Source: Artemia franciscana (taxonomy: Eukaryota > Arthropoda > Branchiopoda > Anostraca > Artemiidae). Taken from it: a stretch of DNA of 64,000 nucleotides. The notes beneath the pieces were generated by a model. That model made no database searches. It saw nothing but the letters and a program-made list of their open reading frames with translations, and was not told the DNA's origin. The stretch is taken from positions 1 through 64,000 of the forward strand of contig NW_027062872.1 of the NCBI RefSeq assembly GCF_032884065.1, written 5' to 3'. The position numbers and the translations under genes are program-made. This document shows positions 45,245-59,469 of this stretch, piece after piece; the first letter of the stretch is position 1, and each line of letters starts with the position of its first letter.

Positions 45245-45780
45245 AAACCGAAATACGACTGGTTTATTCCTAAATCACCTGAATCTCTGTTCAGAGATAG
45301 ACCTAAATGTTGGTATTTATAAATTTCAACAGCTTCTCTGTAGTGCTGGACAATACCTTCGTCATGTCAAATTAGGCTAGCTTGGTTAAATAAAACAGTA
45401 TGGTCTGGATTATTAAATATGTGTACTGAGAGGGCAAAGTCATAATTTTCTGGTTTTTCCGCTTTTTAATAGTTTTATTAATTGAGATATAGTTCTGATT
45501 TAATCTATGCGTAAGTCATTGATCAGTCCTTCCGTAGTACCAAAGACCACAAGAGAAAGGCATTCTGTAGACACCGGAGTTTTCACCTATCGGGATAGGG
45601 TTTTCACCTTGGTAGATTTGGGAACTGATAGTTTTTCTGGGTCTATAGTAAGTGAAACTATTATTTTTCCTATAATTTTTGGAAATGAGGTCTGAAACCC
45701 CTTTAACGTACGGGAGACCAAGATAAACTGAACCGATACTGATACTATGTTTAGTGCCTTATCTTTTATCAAAGTTCATG
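45245..45780 (-). pseudogene. Penelope-like element, C-terminal GIY-YIG region
   Basis: One minus-strand frame, with a few stops, reads from about 45735: YLGLPYVKGVSDLISKNYRK, ENSGVYRMPFSCG then WYYGRTDQ (about 45570-45515), then FALSVHIFNNPDHTVLFNQA (about 45455-45395) and YREAVEIYKYQHLGLSLNRD (about 45335-45280), ending GDLGINQSYFGFLKR-stop. LPYVKG...SGVYRIPCS.C...YxGxT...REAIEIYKH....NRDxGDLxIN is the tail of Penelope-like reverse transcriptases: the linker and GIY-YIG endonuclease. In-frame stops (near 45510 and 45390) and loss of the CCHH and RT parts show a dead 5'-truncated copy. It abuts repeat D at 45787. Confidence 0.8.
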
Positions 45781-45786
45781 GTAGCA

Positions 45787-46400
45787 AAATGTAAGTAAGG
45801 AGCGACCCGGCTCAATAGTAACCGAAACACTAAAAAACGTAATTTTCATATAAATAGATACATCGAAAGAATCGGATTTTTATGCTAATTTTAAATACAT
45901 AAGTTTCATCAAGTTTACTCTTACCCATCAAAAGCTGAAGGGAGGATCAAAAAGTACGTGGGAGGATCTTTCATAGAGGAATTGTTCATGGGGGAAGAGA
46001 AATTTCCAAGAAGGGGGCGCTGGTTTTCCCAGCATTACTTAAAAAATGGTCAGAAATTAAATAAAAAAACAAGTTTTTTCAACTCAACGTAAGGAGCAAC
46101 ATTAAAACTTAATACGAACAGAAATTTTTACATAGACGAGGAATTTCGCCCCCTCGTCAATACCTCGCTCTTTACGCTGAAGTATTTTTAGTACTTTCAA
46201 AAGAGCTATTTATTCTACATAAACGGCCTTTCTGACTTAGGGGTCATTCTTAAAGAATTGGTAAAAAATTCAAACTTTAGCGTAGAGAGCGAGATAATGA
46301 CGAGGGTGTGAAACCCCTCGTATACATAATAATTTCTGTTCGTTTTAAGTTTTAATATTGCTCCCTACATTCAGTTGAAAAAAAAACTTGTTTTTTTTAA
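45787..46400. repeat. Interspersed repeat D, copy 3 (short, rearranged)
   Basis: Starts GTAAGGAGCGACCCGGCTCA, the reverse complement of the end of copy 1, then from about 46060 the other end in foldback form: CTCGCTCTTTACGCTGAAG (46163) and its partner CTTTAGCGTAGAGAGCGAG (about 46274), with TGTTCGTTTTAAGTTTTAAT near 46338. So it keeps both termini and little of the interior. Confidence 0.75.
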
Positions 46401-46796
46401 GTTTAATAATGACAAAGACTACCACAGATCAGCATGACCGTATAAGGCACTTCACGTAAATTGAAACTTGGGACTTCAATTCCTCCGTTATCAGATTGTT
46501 CTCTTATAGTACCATAAATTTGTTCTGGTAGGTTGAATTTCATTTTCAAGCTTACTTGTCATCTTGCTGGGTTATGAGTACCAGGGAATCTAGCTTCGCT
46601 CGGTGAAAAGTGGTGGTTCTGGCTTTAATGGCTCTCTTGCAGAATTTGAACCTTCTTTACACCAATACGCTATCACAAGGTATTACTATTGGATATTCAG
46701 AATACACTTGAAATGATTATACAAGTAATTTGTGTACGTTATACATTACGCAAATATACTAGGTAAAATTGCCAGCACAGTCCTGAGGCGAAAAGT
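46401..46796. other. Spacer outside the inverted duplication
   Basis: Contains a first partial copy of the repeat B unit (TGGCTTTAATGGCTCTCTTGC at about 46621) beyond the region matched in the right arm. No gene. Confidence 0.5.
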
Positions 46797-48445
46797 TACA
46801 TAAGCTATAAGAAAAACTACCTTACAACTGTTTGACTATTTCAGAAGAATTTCTAATAGAGAAGAAAAACCGCAGCTAATAATTACACTTCAGATAATTA
46901 AATAACTAACTGACGCTTTGTTTCTAAAAAGAACAAATGTAAGAACGACAGAGACATATGAAGTGTGTTAGCATTAATCACCTTATTTTTTCGGCAATAT
47001 TGCATCCCCTCCTCTCACATAAAACTTTGTGTTCAAGCTTGAGAGACGAAGTGAACCAAACTCTAAAAAAAAAAACATCAAGGGTTTCACAAATTTTCAT
47101 AAAAAGCTCTTACGCCTCAAATGTAGAAGTAGTGGCTTCAATGGCTATCTTGTGGAATTTGAACGTTTTGTGCACCAATATAGGAATCAATATACTTCCA
47201 ACTAAGAAGATTTCGAATATGGGCTGTATACTACGCGAATATTCCAGTTAAACCAGCCTGCACAGTCATGAGGGGACAAGCCACATTAGCTATAAGAAAA
47301 ATTACCTTGCAGCCTTTTGACTATTTCAAAACAATCTCTAATAGAGAAGAAAAGCGACAGCTAATGATTACACTTCATATAAATAAACAACTAACTGACG
47401 TTTTGTGTCTAAAAAAGACAAAGGTAAGAACAGCAGAGACCCAAGATTTGTGTTAGTATACAGATTCTTGGAGATGAAAATTTCACTAAAAAAAGCTGAA
47501 TACGGGAAATTTGGAAATTAAGATCATCCAATACTTTCGTCAAAGCACAGAAGATTTTAATTTGACATTAGGAAGAAAAGAAGAAGAGACTAATTTTATA
47601 ATGAAAATAAGATCAGTTGTACGAAAATGTATTTTATATAGAAAAGAGTTCCTTTATTTATCATATAGGGAGCAAAAAACTAGCACCAGGACTAGTAAGT
47701 AATGACTACTTTTGAAAAAAGAGAAAATATTATGTCTGAGTACCCTAAATATTTGGTATAACAACAACAAAAAAGAAGAAAAAAAGTCGTCTCATTAAAC
47801 GAAGTGAAATCTATCTATCGAAATGAAATCCAATACCAAACCTAGCATTGCTCTTAGCATTACATGACTGCTAAGTGCACACTCATTGAGTATTACTACT
47901 ACTCAGTTACGTATACCCCAAAGTAATTGTAATTTTCTAGTTAGTAGCACACCTCGCAAGCAACGATTTTGGTGTGCTACCGATTGATTTTGTTTGAATT
48001 TTTTCGGAAATAAATTGTTACTAAAAAAAAAAAAAAATATTGTTCCTGCAACACCTGTTAAAAGTCCTTTTTTTACTGTTACTTATACTTGGTTCAATGC
48101 AAGACCTACACAGTGTCATGATTTAGGATAATCAAGCTACCGATTTTTGAATCCATGCATATTTATGCTCTGGTAATAGGCGTTCCTCTTTTCCAAATAT
48201 ACATTTTGAAACTATATTCAAAAAAACAAATAGCCTATAGGGAAAATGAGATTTCCCTGATCTCCTTTCTCTGCAGAAAAACTGTTAACCGTTTTCTCAG
48301 GTTTGAGGCTGGATACAAAAAAAATTATCCATTATAAACTCCGAAACTTTAAATATATTCAGATTAGAATTAGTATGAACATTTTTGAGTTTTGAAGTTC
48401 TACTCGGTTGCATAAGCATAATAGATTCATATCTATTCAGTTTCC
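46797..48445 (+). repeat. Repeat B, left arm of the large inverted duplication
   Basis: Inverted and closely similar to 59470-61152. Landmarks: AATTTCTAATAGAGAAGAAA (46851), TAACTAACTGACGCTTTG (46903), GTAGTGGCTTCAATGGC (47129), TTTTGGTGTGCTACC (47970), AGGCGTTCCTCTTTTCC (48179), GTTCTACTCGGTTGCATAAG (48398). A ~400-bp internal direct repeat (near 46600-46960 and 47080-47460) is visible. The small frames inside (46958, 47268, 47511, 48155) are also present, reversed, in the right arm and diverge without coding constraint. Ends at a B/C junction, GTTTCCTGTTTGAC, at about 48441-48454. Confidence 0.8.
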
Positions 48446-49099
48446 TGTTTGACTTTGATCAAGAGATGGATTCTCCAAAGGGACTGCAGGGTTCAAAATT
48501 TTTAATAAGTGAATAAGGATGAACTTTGGTCTAACTTCCTGAATAACTTATACTGCAAGAAAAAAAAGTGACATGTGTCAACAAGTTAACAAAGACTAAA
48601 TTCAAATCTATCGTCGTGTCACATAGGACACAATCTCTGTGTGATCCATTAAAACTAAATCAATTGGATTAAACTCAAAATCAAATGCCTCATATAACTC
48701 CTTAAGGCAAAACACTACGGATAACCATTAGAAAATGATGACATTTCTACCCTTTTTTTTTACCATAACTTTTCCACTATCAGTACGTTTTATAGTTTTC
48801 ACTCCTCCTATATAAGAAAAATGAACAGTTTATCGACGATAATATCATCAGTACACGCTTAGGACGTGACATCTTATTAAGACGTAACATGATTAGGACG
48901 TGACAATTGTTGGTGCACAACATCTTATCTTGGGGGGAGAGCAATTGAATGACATCATACTTTAAATTAATTAAACCAATTAATCAATGTTTGGGCAGGA
49001 TTTGATAAATTTTCGACTTATTTGTTGCTCTCAAGAAAAATATAGGTCGAAAAATCATTTGAATAGAGTCTTAAATCATCACTGAATTTCTAAGTAGTG

Positions 49100-49110
<11 letters not shown>
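48446..49110 (+). repeat. Repeat C, left arm
   Basis: Inverted and nearly identical to 50595-51265, and a diverged match to 23664-24160. Includes GAGATGGATTCTCCAAAGGG, TTATACTGCAAGAAAAAAAA, TTAGGACGTGACATC, and the block GGCAGGATTTGATAAATTTT with GAAAAATATAGGTCGAAAAA. Confidence 0.85.
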
Positions 49111-50580
<1,470 letters not shown>

Positions 50581-52879
50581 CTCTTGCTTTTGAACACTAC
50601 TTAGAAATTCAGTGATGATTTAAGACTCTATTCAAATGATTTTTCGACCTATATTTTTCTTGAGAACAACAAATAAGTCGAAAATTTATCAAATCCTGCC
50701 CAAACATTGATTAATTGGTTTAATTAATTTAAAGTATGATGTCATTCGATTGCTCTCCCCCCAAGATAAGATGTTGTGCACCAACAATTGTCACGTCCTA
50801 ATTATTTTACGTCTTAATAAGATGTCAGGTCCTAAGCGTGTACTGATGATATTATCGTCGATAAACTGTTCATTTTTCTTATATAGGAGGAGTGAAAACT
50901 ATAAAACTTACTGACAGTGGAAAAGTTATGGTAAAAAAAAGGGTAGAAATGTCATCATTTTCTAATGGTTATCCGTAGTGTTTTGCCTTAAGGAGTTATA
51001 TGAGGCATTTGATTTTGAGTTTAATCCAATTGATTTAGTTTTAATGGATCACACAGAGATTGTGTCCCATGTGACACGACGATAGATTTGAATTTAGTCT
51101 TTGTTAACTTGTTGACACATGTCACTTTTTTTTCTTGCAGTATAAGTTATTCAGGAAGTTAGACCAAAGTTCATCCTTATTCACTTATTAAAAATTTTGA
51201 ACCCTGCAGTCCCTTTGGAGAATCCATCTCTTGATCAAAGTCAAACAGGAATGAGAAATATAAAATAGCTTTAATTTGTGCAAAGAGAAAAATCAAATAT
51301 GCTAGTAGTTGTTTGCAACAACTTATTCGGCATGTAATATTATGTATTAGCTGAAGCAATTTAAATACGGGTGTATTTATTGAGGGTTGATGTAATGTTG
51401 ACCAGAGTTTGTATTATAAGTTGGCGCCGGAAGAAAGAGCCTTGATTGCTCAAAAATATGTTTTTCTGGATTAAATAGTTTTATGATTATTGTTTTATAT
51501 CGCCATAAAGGAGGTTGGACTCATGTGTCCCTAAAAGGTACTTGGCCATTTAGGAATTTTTTCTTTATTGGTTCTTCTTTTTTCTTTTTTTTTCACCCTT
51601 GAAACATTTACAATGGGACGAAATAGTCACACTCTGTTAAGTTTTATAGCACGGTGGTTTTTGTGTTACTCAAAAATCTGGTTCTGAGCAAGGAATCTGA
51701 AAGGCTATTCAGGGACTTCGCAGGTTTTTGCTATTTTGATATTATTTAGAAGTAACTTTTTGAACCTCTAGCTTATTTTCTGTTACTTTCAACTTCGTAT
51801 CAAATCCTGTTTTAGGAGTAGCAAAAAACCTGCCTTCATCAATCGCTTCATAGTGTGTTCTCAATTAAGAACTCGTCAATAACTCGTTGAAAATGTGATT
51901 TTAGCGTTGGGACCAAGGCTACTCAAATGAAAGTCGGTATTTATGTTAGTTTAGCTATTTATCCTCTTGGTTATTAATTTGTTTTCGGTTTCAAGGCTCA
52001 TAAACTAATATTAAATTAGTAGACTCCTATGAATTTTTAGGGCTTTATGAATACCTTTAGAACGACGTTATTCAGCACAAGGATATGTAAAAAATGTCTC
52101 AATGAAAGACAGTACGAAACTCTCAGGCTTTGTTCGTTGAACTACCTTGTGTGGTATAAATGTACTGGGTAAAAGGTATTGCGCCCAAGGAACAACCTTG
52201 AGGGGGATAAAGGGTGTGTAAAGTCCTCTTCTGTCCTCTGACAGAAGACAGCTTATGTCTTGGAAAATGAACTTTCACCATTGCACTAATGCTATAAAAT
52301 TTAGGAACGTGTAAAGGATGATACAGCTTTTGTATTTTTTTAATTAAGGAGCAAGGAGTGTGATACAAGTATTTATAAACGTACAATATTTCACCTAATC
52401 TAGAGTTAGCAAGCAATAAGAAAATAATAGAAAGATTCAAGTCTTTTAATTTAAGTTAATTCATTATTTTAGTATAGAGGAAAGTTAAAATAAAATGTTT
52501 CTTCTATTTCTTTTTTCCTTTTATGTTTTCACATAGAAACTTAAACATTACCTACGCTGTTGATTCAAAAAGTTTCTCAAAATATGTAAAAAAAAAAAAA
52601 ACACAGTTGAATCAATTAATTACATGAGTTTATACGAGCTTCTTATTTAGAGTAGCACATGATAATGACAAGACATTAGAAGAATTTGATTTACCCTTAA
52701 TCTTATGGTATATTTTTGAACGGATAAACCAATACACCTTTTTTTTTCTAGTAATTGACTATCAGCATAAGAGCCGATTTTGACGTATTTGCATTCAACG
52801 TGGGAAATTAAACTCAAGTACCAAAAAAAAAAGAAAGAAGAAAAAAGACCAGGAATGGTGCATAATATCTTATAAATAA
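50581..52879 (-). repeat. Repeats C and A, right arm (proximal part)
   Basis: 50595-51265 mirrors 48446-49110; 51265-52879 mirrors 22608-23650 of the A/C copy, including GGCGCCGGAAGAAAGAGCC (51423), CAAGGAGTGTGATACAAG (52352), and ACCAGGAATGGTGCATAAT (52848). The match stops exactly at 52879, where a Helitron block begins, and resumes at 57977. No coding region. Confidence 0.8.
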
Positions 52880-53029
52880 CAAGCTGTTGGGGTGGCGCTT
52901 CGCGCCAACCCAACACCTAGTTGGAGGGGGCGTTTCGCGCCCCCCCCCAAGCCCCCCCGCGCGCGTAAGTCGTTACGTGCCATATAGTTACGCGCCATTG
53001 TAGTTGTGTCCCTATGTCCCACCTGTGAA

Positions 53030-53146
<117 letters not shown>

Positions 53147-53902
53147 ATATATATAAAAATAAGTTGTCTGTCCGTTACGCCAGATTATATCTTCTATATG
53201 TATAAAAGAAAACAAACTAGAATGTAAAAACTGGAAATTGCATAAATATTTCGAAATATTTTGACAATAGATTAAATTCGAAAAAAGAAAAATGGTAAAA
53301 AACTAAAAAAAAACTAAAAAGAAAAAACTAAAAAAAAAATTAGAAAAATTAAAAAAAGAAAAAACCTAAAAAAATAAAAAAGATAAAAAACTAAAAAAAA
53401 ATCTAAAAAAAGCTACAAAACTAAAAAAAGAAAAAACTAAAAAAACTGGGAATTGCACAAATATTTCAATATATTTTGACAATAGATTAAAGTAATTCGA
53501 AAACCTTAAAACAGATACCCCCAATTTGAGGTTTATTATAAATTGTTGGAGCTTTAGCTTGCTTGGCACGTAAAGATTTTTCCAAGTGTCAATGTTAGAA
53601 TGAACATTGACAAATTGAAGAAAACAAATCAATAAAAAGAAGAAACTTAAAAAAGAAAAACTTAAAAAGAAAAACTAAGAAAAGAAAAAACTAAAAAAGA
53701 AAAAAAACTGAAATGAAACTGTATCTATATATCTATATAAATGACGACCGGGACACTCAAAGAGAAATTACAGACTGGGATACCGGGACACAAATAACGA
53801 CCGGGACACAGGGAATATATATGACGACCTGGACACAGGGACACAACTACAACGGGACGCCGGGGGCACAGGGGGATATATAAATGACGACGGGGACACA
53901 GG

Positions 53903-54104
53903 GAATGTTCGATTAGCAATCATCATCAACAAAGCTCAAGGGCAATCGTTGGAAAAATGCGGTATAGATATGAATACGGATTGTTTTCCCATGGACAATT
54001 ATTATGTTGCATGTTCAAGAGTTGGTAAACCTGGCAATCTATTTATATGGACACACAATAGGACAGCAAAGAATGTTGCATATTCGCAAGTTTTACGTAG
54101 TTAA
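53903..54104 (+). pseudogene. Helicase C-terminal relic (best preserved short copy)
   Basis: Follows the VNTR at TTCGATTAGCAATCATCATC. One frame keeps [20 protein letters not shown] and [16 protein letters not shown], without the stop seen in the other short copies after SLE, and ends in VLRS then TAG-like TAA. So it is the closest of the relics to the full helicase. Confidence 0.8.
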
Positions 54105-55705
54105 ATATATATATATTTATCTATATATATAAAAATAAGTTGTCTGTGTGTCTGTGCGTCGAGTGACGTCATGTTTGTGTGTCGACTGACGTCATGTTTG
54201 TCGACTGACGAAATTACAGACCGGGACATCGGGACGCAAATGACGACCGGGACATCTATATATCTATATATATATAAAAATAAGTTGTCTGTGGATCTGT
54301 GGATCGTGGATCAGGTGACGTCATGTTTGTCCGCATATGACGTCTGAATTATTTCACACTAATACAAAAGAAGAAAAAAACCAAAAAAGGTAAAAACTAC
54401 AAAAAAAACTAAAAAGAAAAAAAACTAAAAAAGCTAAAAAACTAAAAAAAAACTAAAAAAAGGTAAAAATCTAATAACTAAAAAAAACTGAAAAAAATAA
54501 AAAAAGGCAAAAACTACAAAAAAAAATAAAAACTAATAAAAAAACTAAAAAAGCTAAAAAACTAAAAAACTAAAAAAAAACTAAAAAAAGGTAAAAAACT
54601 AAAAAAACTAAAAACTAAAAAAGAAAAAAACTAAAAAAAAGGAAAAAACTGAAAAATAAAAGAGAAAGGAAAACTAAAAAAAATGAATAAATATATATAA
54701 AAATAAGTTGTTTGTGGGTTATGTCTGTCTGTCTGTCTGTCGAGTGACGTCGTGTTTGTCCGCATATGACGTCTGAATTATTTCACACTAATACAAAAGA
54801 AGAAAAAAAACTAAAAAAGGTAAAAACTACAAAAAAAACTAAAAAGAAAAAAAAACTAAAAAAGCTAAAAAACTAAAAAAAACTAAAAAAGGTAAAAACT
54901 AAAAACTAAAAAAACTGCAAAAAACTAAAAAAAGGCAAAAACTAAAAAAAAACTAAAAACTAATAAAAAAAAATAAAAAAGCTAAAAAACTAAAAAAAAA
55001 CTAAAAAAACTAAAAAAAGGTAACAAACAAAAAAAAAACTAAAAACTAAAAAGAAAAAACTAAAAAAAAGGAAAAAACTGAAAAATAAGAGAAAAAGAAA
55101 ACTAAAAAAATATTAATAAATATAAAAAATTTAAATATAAATATAATATAAATTAGCAATCAACAAAGCACCGAGACACAAATGACGACCGGGACACAGG
55201 GAGTATAAATGACGACCAGGACATAAGTAAAAAAAAAAAACTAAAAAAAACTAAAAAAATGGTAAAAACTACAAAAAAACTAAAAACTAATAAAAAAACT
55301 AAAAAATCTAAAAATCTAAATAAACTAAAAAAGAAAAAAAAGAAAAAAAGAAAAAAATAAAGGAGAAAAACAAAACTAAAAAACGAATGTATATACAGAC
55401 CGGGACACCGGGATACAAATGACGACCGGGACACAGGGAATATAAATGACGACCGGGACACAGGGACACAACTACAATGGGGACGCCGGGGGGCACAGGG
55501 GGATATAAATGACGACCGGGACACCGGGACACAAGGAATAAAAATGACGCCCGGGACACTCAAAGAGAAATCACAGACTGGAACACCGGGACACAAATGA
55601 CGACCGGACACAGGGAATATAAATGACGACCGGGACACAGGGACATAACTACAAAGGGGACGCCGGGGTGCACAGGGGGATATATAAATGACGATGGCGA
55701 CTCAG

Positions 55706-55906
55706 GGAATGGTCGATTAGCAATCACCATCAACAAAGCTCAAGGGCAATCATTAGAATCATGAGGTATAGATCTGAATACGGATTGTTTTCCCATGGAC
55801 CATTATATGTTGCATGTTCAAGAGTCGGTAAACCTGAAAATCTATTTATATGCACAGACAATGGGACAGCAAAGAATGTTGTATATTCGCAAGTTTTACG
55901 TAGTTA
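55706..55906 (+). pseudogene. Helicase C-terminal relic with stop after QSLE
   Basis: Reads [16 protein letters not shown] then TCATGAGG instead of the AAATGCGG of the intact gene, giving a stop; the remainder ([20 protein letters not shown]) is conserved. The 121-codon frame at 55795-56160 is a shifted reading that runs into the (TA)n. Confidence 0.8.
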
Positions 55907-55908
55907 AA

Positions 55909-56111
<203 letters not shown>

Positions 56112-56263
56112 ATATTCACAGGTGGGACATAGGGACACAACTACAATGGCGCGTAACTAATATGGCGCGTAACGACTTACGCGCGCGGGGGGGCTTGGGG
56201 GGGGGCGCGAAGCGCCCCACCAACTAGGTGTTGGGGTGGCGCGAAGCGCCACCCCATCAGCTA

Positions 56264-56338
<75 letters not shown>

Positions 56339-56344
56339 TTTAAC

Positions 56345-56530
56345 TACGTAAAACTTGCGAATATACAACATTCTTTGCTGTCCCATTGTCTGTGCATATA
56401 AATAGATTTTCAGGTTTACCGACTCTTGAACATGCAACATATAATGGTCCATGGGAAAACAGTCCGTATTCAGATCTATACCTCATGATTCTAATGATTG
56501 CCCTTGAGCTTTGTTGATGGTGATTGCTAA
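56345..56530 (-). pseudogene. Helicase C-terminal relic of the outer Helitron
   Basis: Reverse orientation of the same relic as at 55706-55906, including the TCATGAGG-type stop after QSLE. With its neighbouring VNTR and filler it makes the 54.7-57.5 kb region a long inverted repeat. Confidence 0.8.
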
Positions 56531-57976
56531 TCGACCATTCCCTGAGTCGCCATCGTCATTTATATATCCCCCTGTGCACCCCGGCGTCCCCTTTGTAGTT
56601 ATGTCCCTGTGTCCCGGTCGTCATTTATATTCCCTGTGTCCCGGTCGTCATTTGTGTCCCGGTGTTCCAGTCTGTGATTTCTCTTTGAGTGTCCCGGGCG
56701 TCATTTATATTCCTTGTGTCCCGGTGTCCCGGTCGTCATTTATATCCCCCTGTGCCCCCCGGCGTCCCCATTGTAGTTGTGTCCCTGTGTCCCGGTCGTC
56801 ATTTATATTCCCTGTGTCCCGGTCGTCATTTGTATCCCGGTGTCCCGGTCTGTATATACATTCGTTTTTTAGTTTTGTTTTTCTCCTTTATTTTTTTCCT
56901 TTTTTCTTTTTTTTCTTTTTTAGTTTATTTAGATTTTTAGATTTTTTAGTTTTTTTATTAGTTTTTAGTTTTTTTGTAGTTTTTACCATTTTTTTAGTTT
57001 TTTTAGTTTTTTTTTTTTACTTATGTCCTGGTCGTCATTTATACTCCCAGTGTCCCGGTCGTCATTTGTGTCTCGGTGCTTTGTTGATTGCTAATTTATA
57101 TTATATTTATATTTATATTTTTTATATTTATTAATATTTTTTTAGTTTTCTTTTTCTCTTATTTTTCAGTTTTTTCCTTTTTTTTAGTTTTTTCTTTTTT
57201 AGTTTTTAGTTTTTTTTTGTTTTTTACCTTTTTTTAGTTTTTTTAGTTTTTTAGCTTTTTTAGTTTTTTTATTAGTTTTTAGTTTTTTTTTAGTTTTTGC
57301 CTTTTTTTAGTTTTTTCAGTTTTTTTTTAATTTTTAGTTTTTTACCTTTTTTTAGTTTTTTTTAGTTTTTTAGCTTTTTTAGTTTTTTTTCTTTTTAGTT
57401 TTTTTTTGTAGTTTTTACCTTTTTCAGTTTTTTTTCTTCTTTTGTATTAGTGTGAAATAATTCAGACGTCATATGCGGACAAACACGACGTCACTCGACA
57501 GACAGACAGACAGACATAACCCACAAACAACTTATTTTTATATATATTTATTCTATTTTTTTAGTTTTCTTTTTCTCTTTTATTTTTCAGTTTTTTCCTT
57601 TTTTTTAGTTTTTTTCTTTTTTAGTTTTTAGTTTTTTTTAGTTTTTTACCTTTTTTTAGTTTTTTTTTAGTTTTTTTAGGTTTTTAGCTTTTTTAGTTTT
57701 TTTATTAGTTTTTATTTTTTTTGTAGTTTTTGCCTTTTTTTATTTTTTTCAGTTTTTTTTTTAGTTATTAGATTTTTACCTTTTTTTAGTTTTTTTTAGT
57801 TTTTTAGCTTTTTTAGTTTTTTTTTCTTTTTAGTTTTTTTTGTAGTTTTTACCTTTTTTAGTTTTTTTCTTCTTTTGTATTAGTGTGAAATAATTCAGAC
57901 GTCATATGCGGACAAACATGACGTCACCTGATCCATCCACAGATCCACACACAGACAAATTATTTTTATATATAGA

Positions 57977-59362
57977 TTTGGAAAAGATTCTGGAAAAGAG
58001 GTAGACGACAAAAGAGACCTATAGGCTAAAATCCTCACAATGTATCTAATTTGTATAAAATAACAGTATTTTCGATAATTAACATGTAAATTTTTTTTAT
58101 CAAGGTCTTACTAGCATTAGGATGTAAATATTTTTTGTTGGTTAGTTAACCATCCCTCAAAACAAGTCCTATCAGTCTCAACTTCACGCACCAAACTGTT
58201 CCTTACAAAGTGCTGTTGGGCGGGGAGGGAGGGCTTGTTGGCCTGTAGTCAATTTTGGCTATTAAAAAGACCATTTCCTTTTCCAATCGAATGATCATTT
58301 TTTGAAGTTTCTACGACAACAAACGACAATCTCAAATTTGTATCAGATGCATTAAGGGAAAATACGAACTGAGGGGGGGGGTATCCCGTACACGATCGCT
58401 GAATCTTAAAAAGGGTATTGAAACTTCTGATTACCAATCCAATGAGCCCCTCCGAAGTTTATACGACCACCCTTTCTGTAAAAACATTATATGGCGCCAG
58501 GGCATAATTTACAACCCTTGCCCTGATGGCTGGGGGGATGTCACCATCAAAGATATAATTCATGGACCTTTTAACTATGCTGAACAAAATGGTTATCTAA
58601 AAACTTTGATTGGACGTGTTTGGGGAAATGATGAGCATGTGAGGGGGGTTAGTTCCCTCAAATCACTTTTGGCTATTAAAGGGAGCACTATCCCCTTCAT
58701 TTTCCAATCGAATGAGCTGTTTTTGAAGTTTCTATGACAACAAATGGATTGCTTAAAATTTCATAAGGTTGGGTTTCTGGAAAATAAGAGGTCTAGGGGG
58801 GGGGTAACCACCCTCCGTTCACTTTGAATCTTTAAAAGTAACTAGAACTTTTAATAACCAATCCAATGAGTTCCATCCGAATTTTATACGATCACCCTTT
58901 CCTTATAAACCTTACATGCCCCCAGGGTATAACTCCCAACCCTTGCCCTGAGGGCTTTGGAGGGGGGGGGTCCATCCTCAAAGATATAATATACGGATCT
59001 TTCAACTACGTTGAACAAAATGGTAATGTCAAAATTTTGATCGGATGTATTTGGGGAAAAAGTGGGCGAGGGAAGGGTATTAGTCACCTCAATCACTTTT
59101 GACTATGAAAAAGGGCGCTAGGCCTTCCAATTTCCAATCGAATGATCCCTTTTCGAAGATTCTTCGACAACTCCTTCGAAACGAAGTACCCTGGTCTAAA
59201 ACCAAAAAAAAAATAATAATAAATTGTGCCCACATCGCTCTTTACTTAGGCAGCGTTACTGTGCTGCCTATGGTTTCTCAACGAGTCGCTTTAGATAATG
59301 ACACATCGTCTTCATATCTAGTTGTAGGTTTTTGGGGACATCTATCCAGGGCTGCCGGTATA
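57977..59362 (-). repeat. Repeat A, right arm (distal part)
   Basis: Resumes the inverted match to 21236-22608 directly after the Helitron. Landmarks: GTTAGTTAACCATCCCTC (58140), GGCATAATTTACAACCC (58501), GGGTATAACTCCCAACCC (58924), TACCCTGGTCTAAAACC (59187), ACATCTATCCAGGGCTGCCG (59338). Two ~415-bp units are recognisable. Frames 58249, 58866, 58884, 59099 and 59268 are shadows inside the repeat. Confidence 0.8.
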
Positions 59363-59469
59363 TGGGATCCCCAAGACCTTGAGATTTCTGTCCTGAGTGA
59401 CAAAGACCACACTGCCTTTCCATCACAAATACGAACAACAAATAGAAACAACAGGGAATTTTAGTCAAC
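59363..59469. other. A/B boundary in the right arm
   Basis: Short stretch between the end of the A match and the start of the B match. No gene. Confidence 0.4.

Noticed and set aside
46958-47702. Three consecutive plus-strand frames in repeat B as exons of a gene
   Set aside because: The right-arm and 25-kb copies do not keep these frames, and the peptides show no family features.
59099-59464. 121-codon plus-strand frame at the edge of repeat A
   Set aside because: Lies wholly in a repeat and the other copy (21236-21480) does not preserve it.
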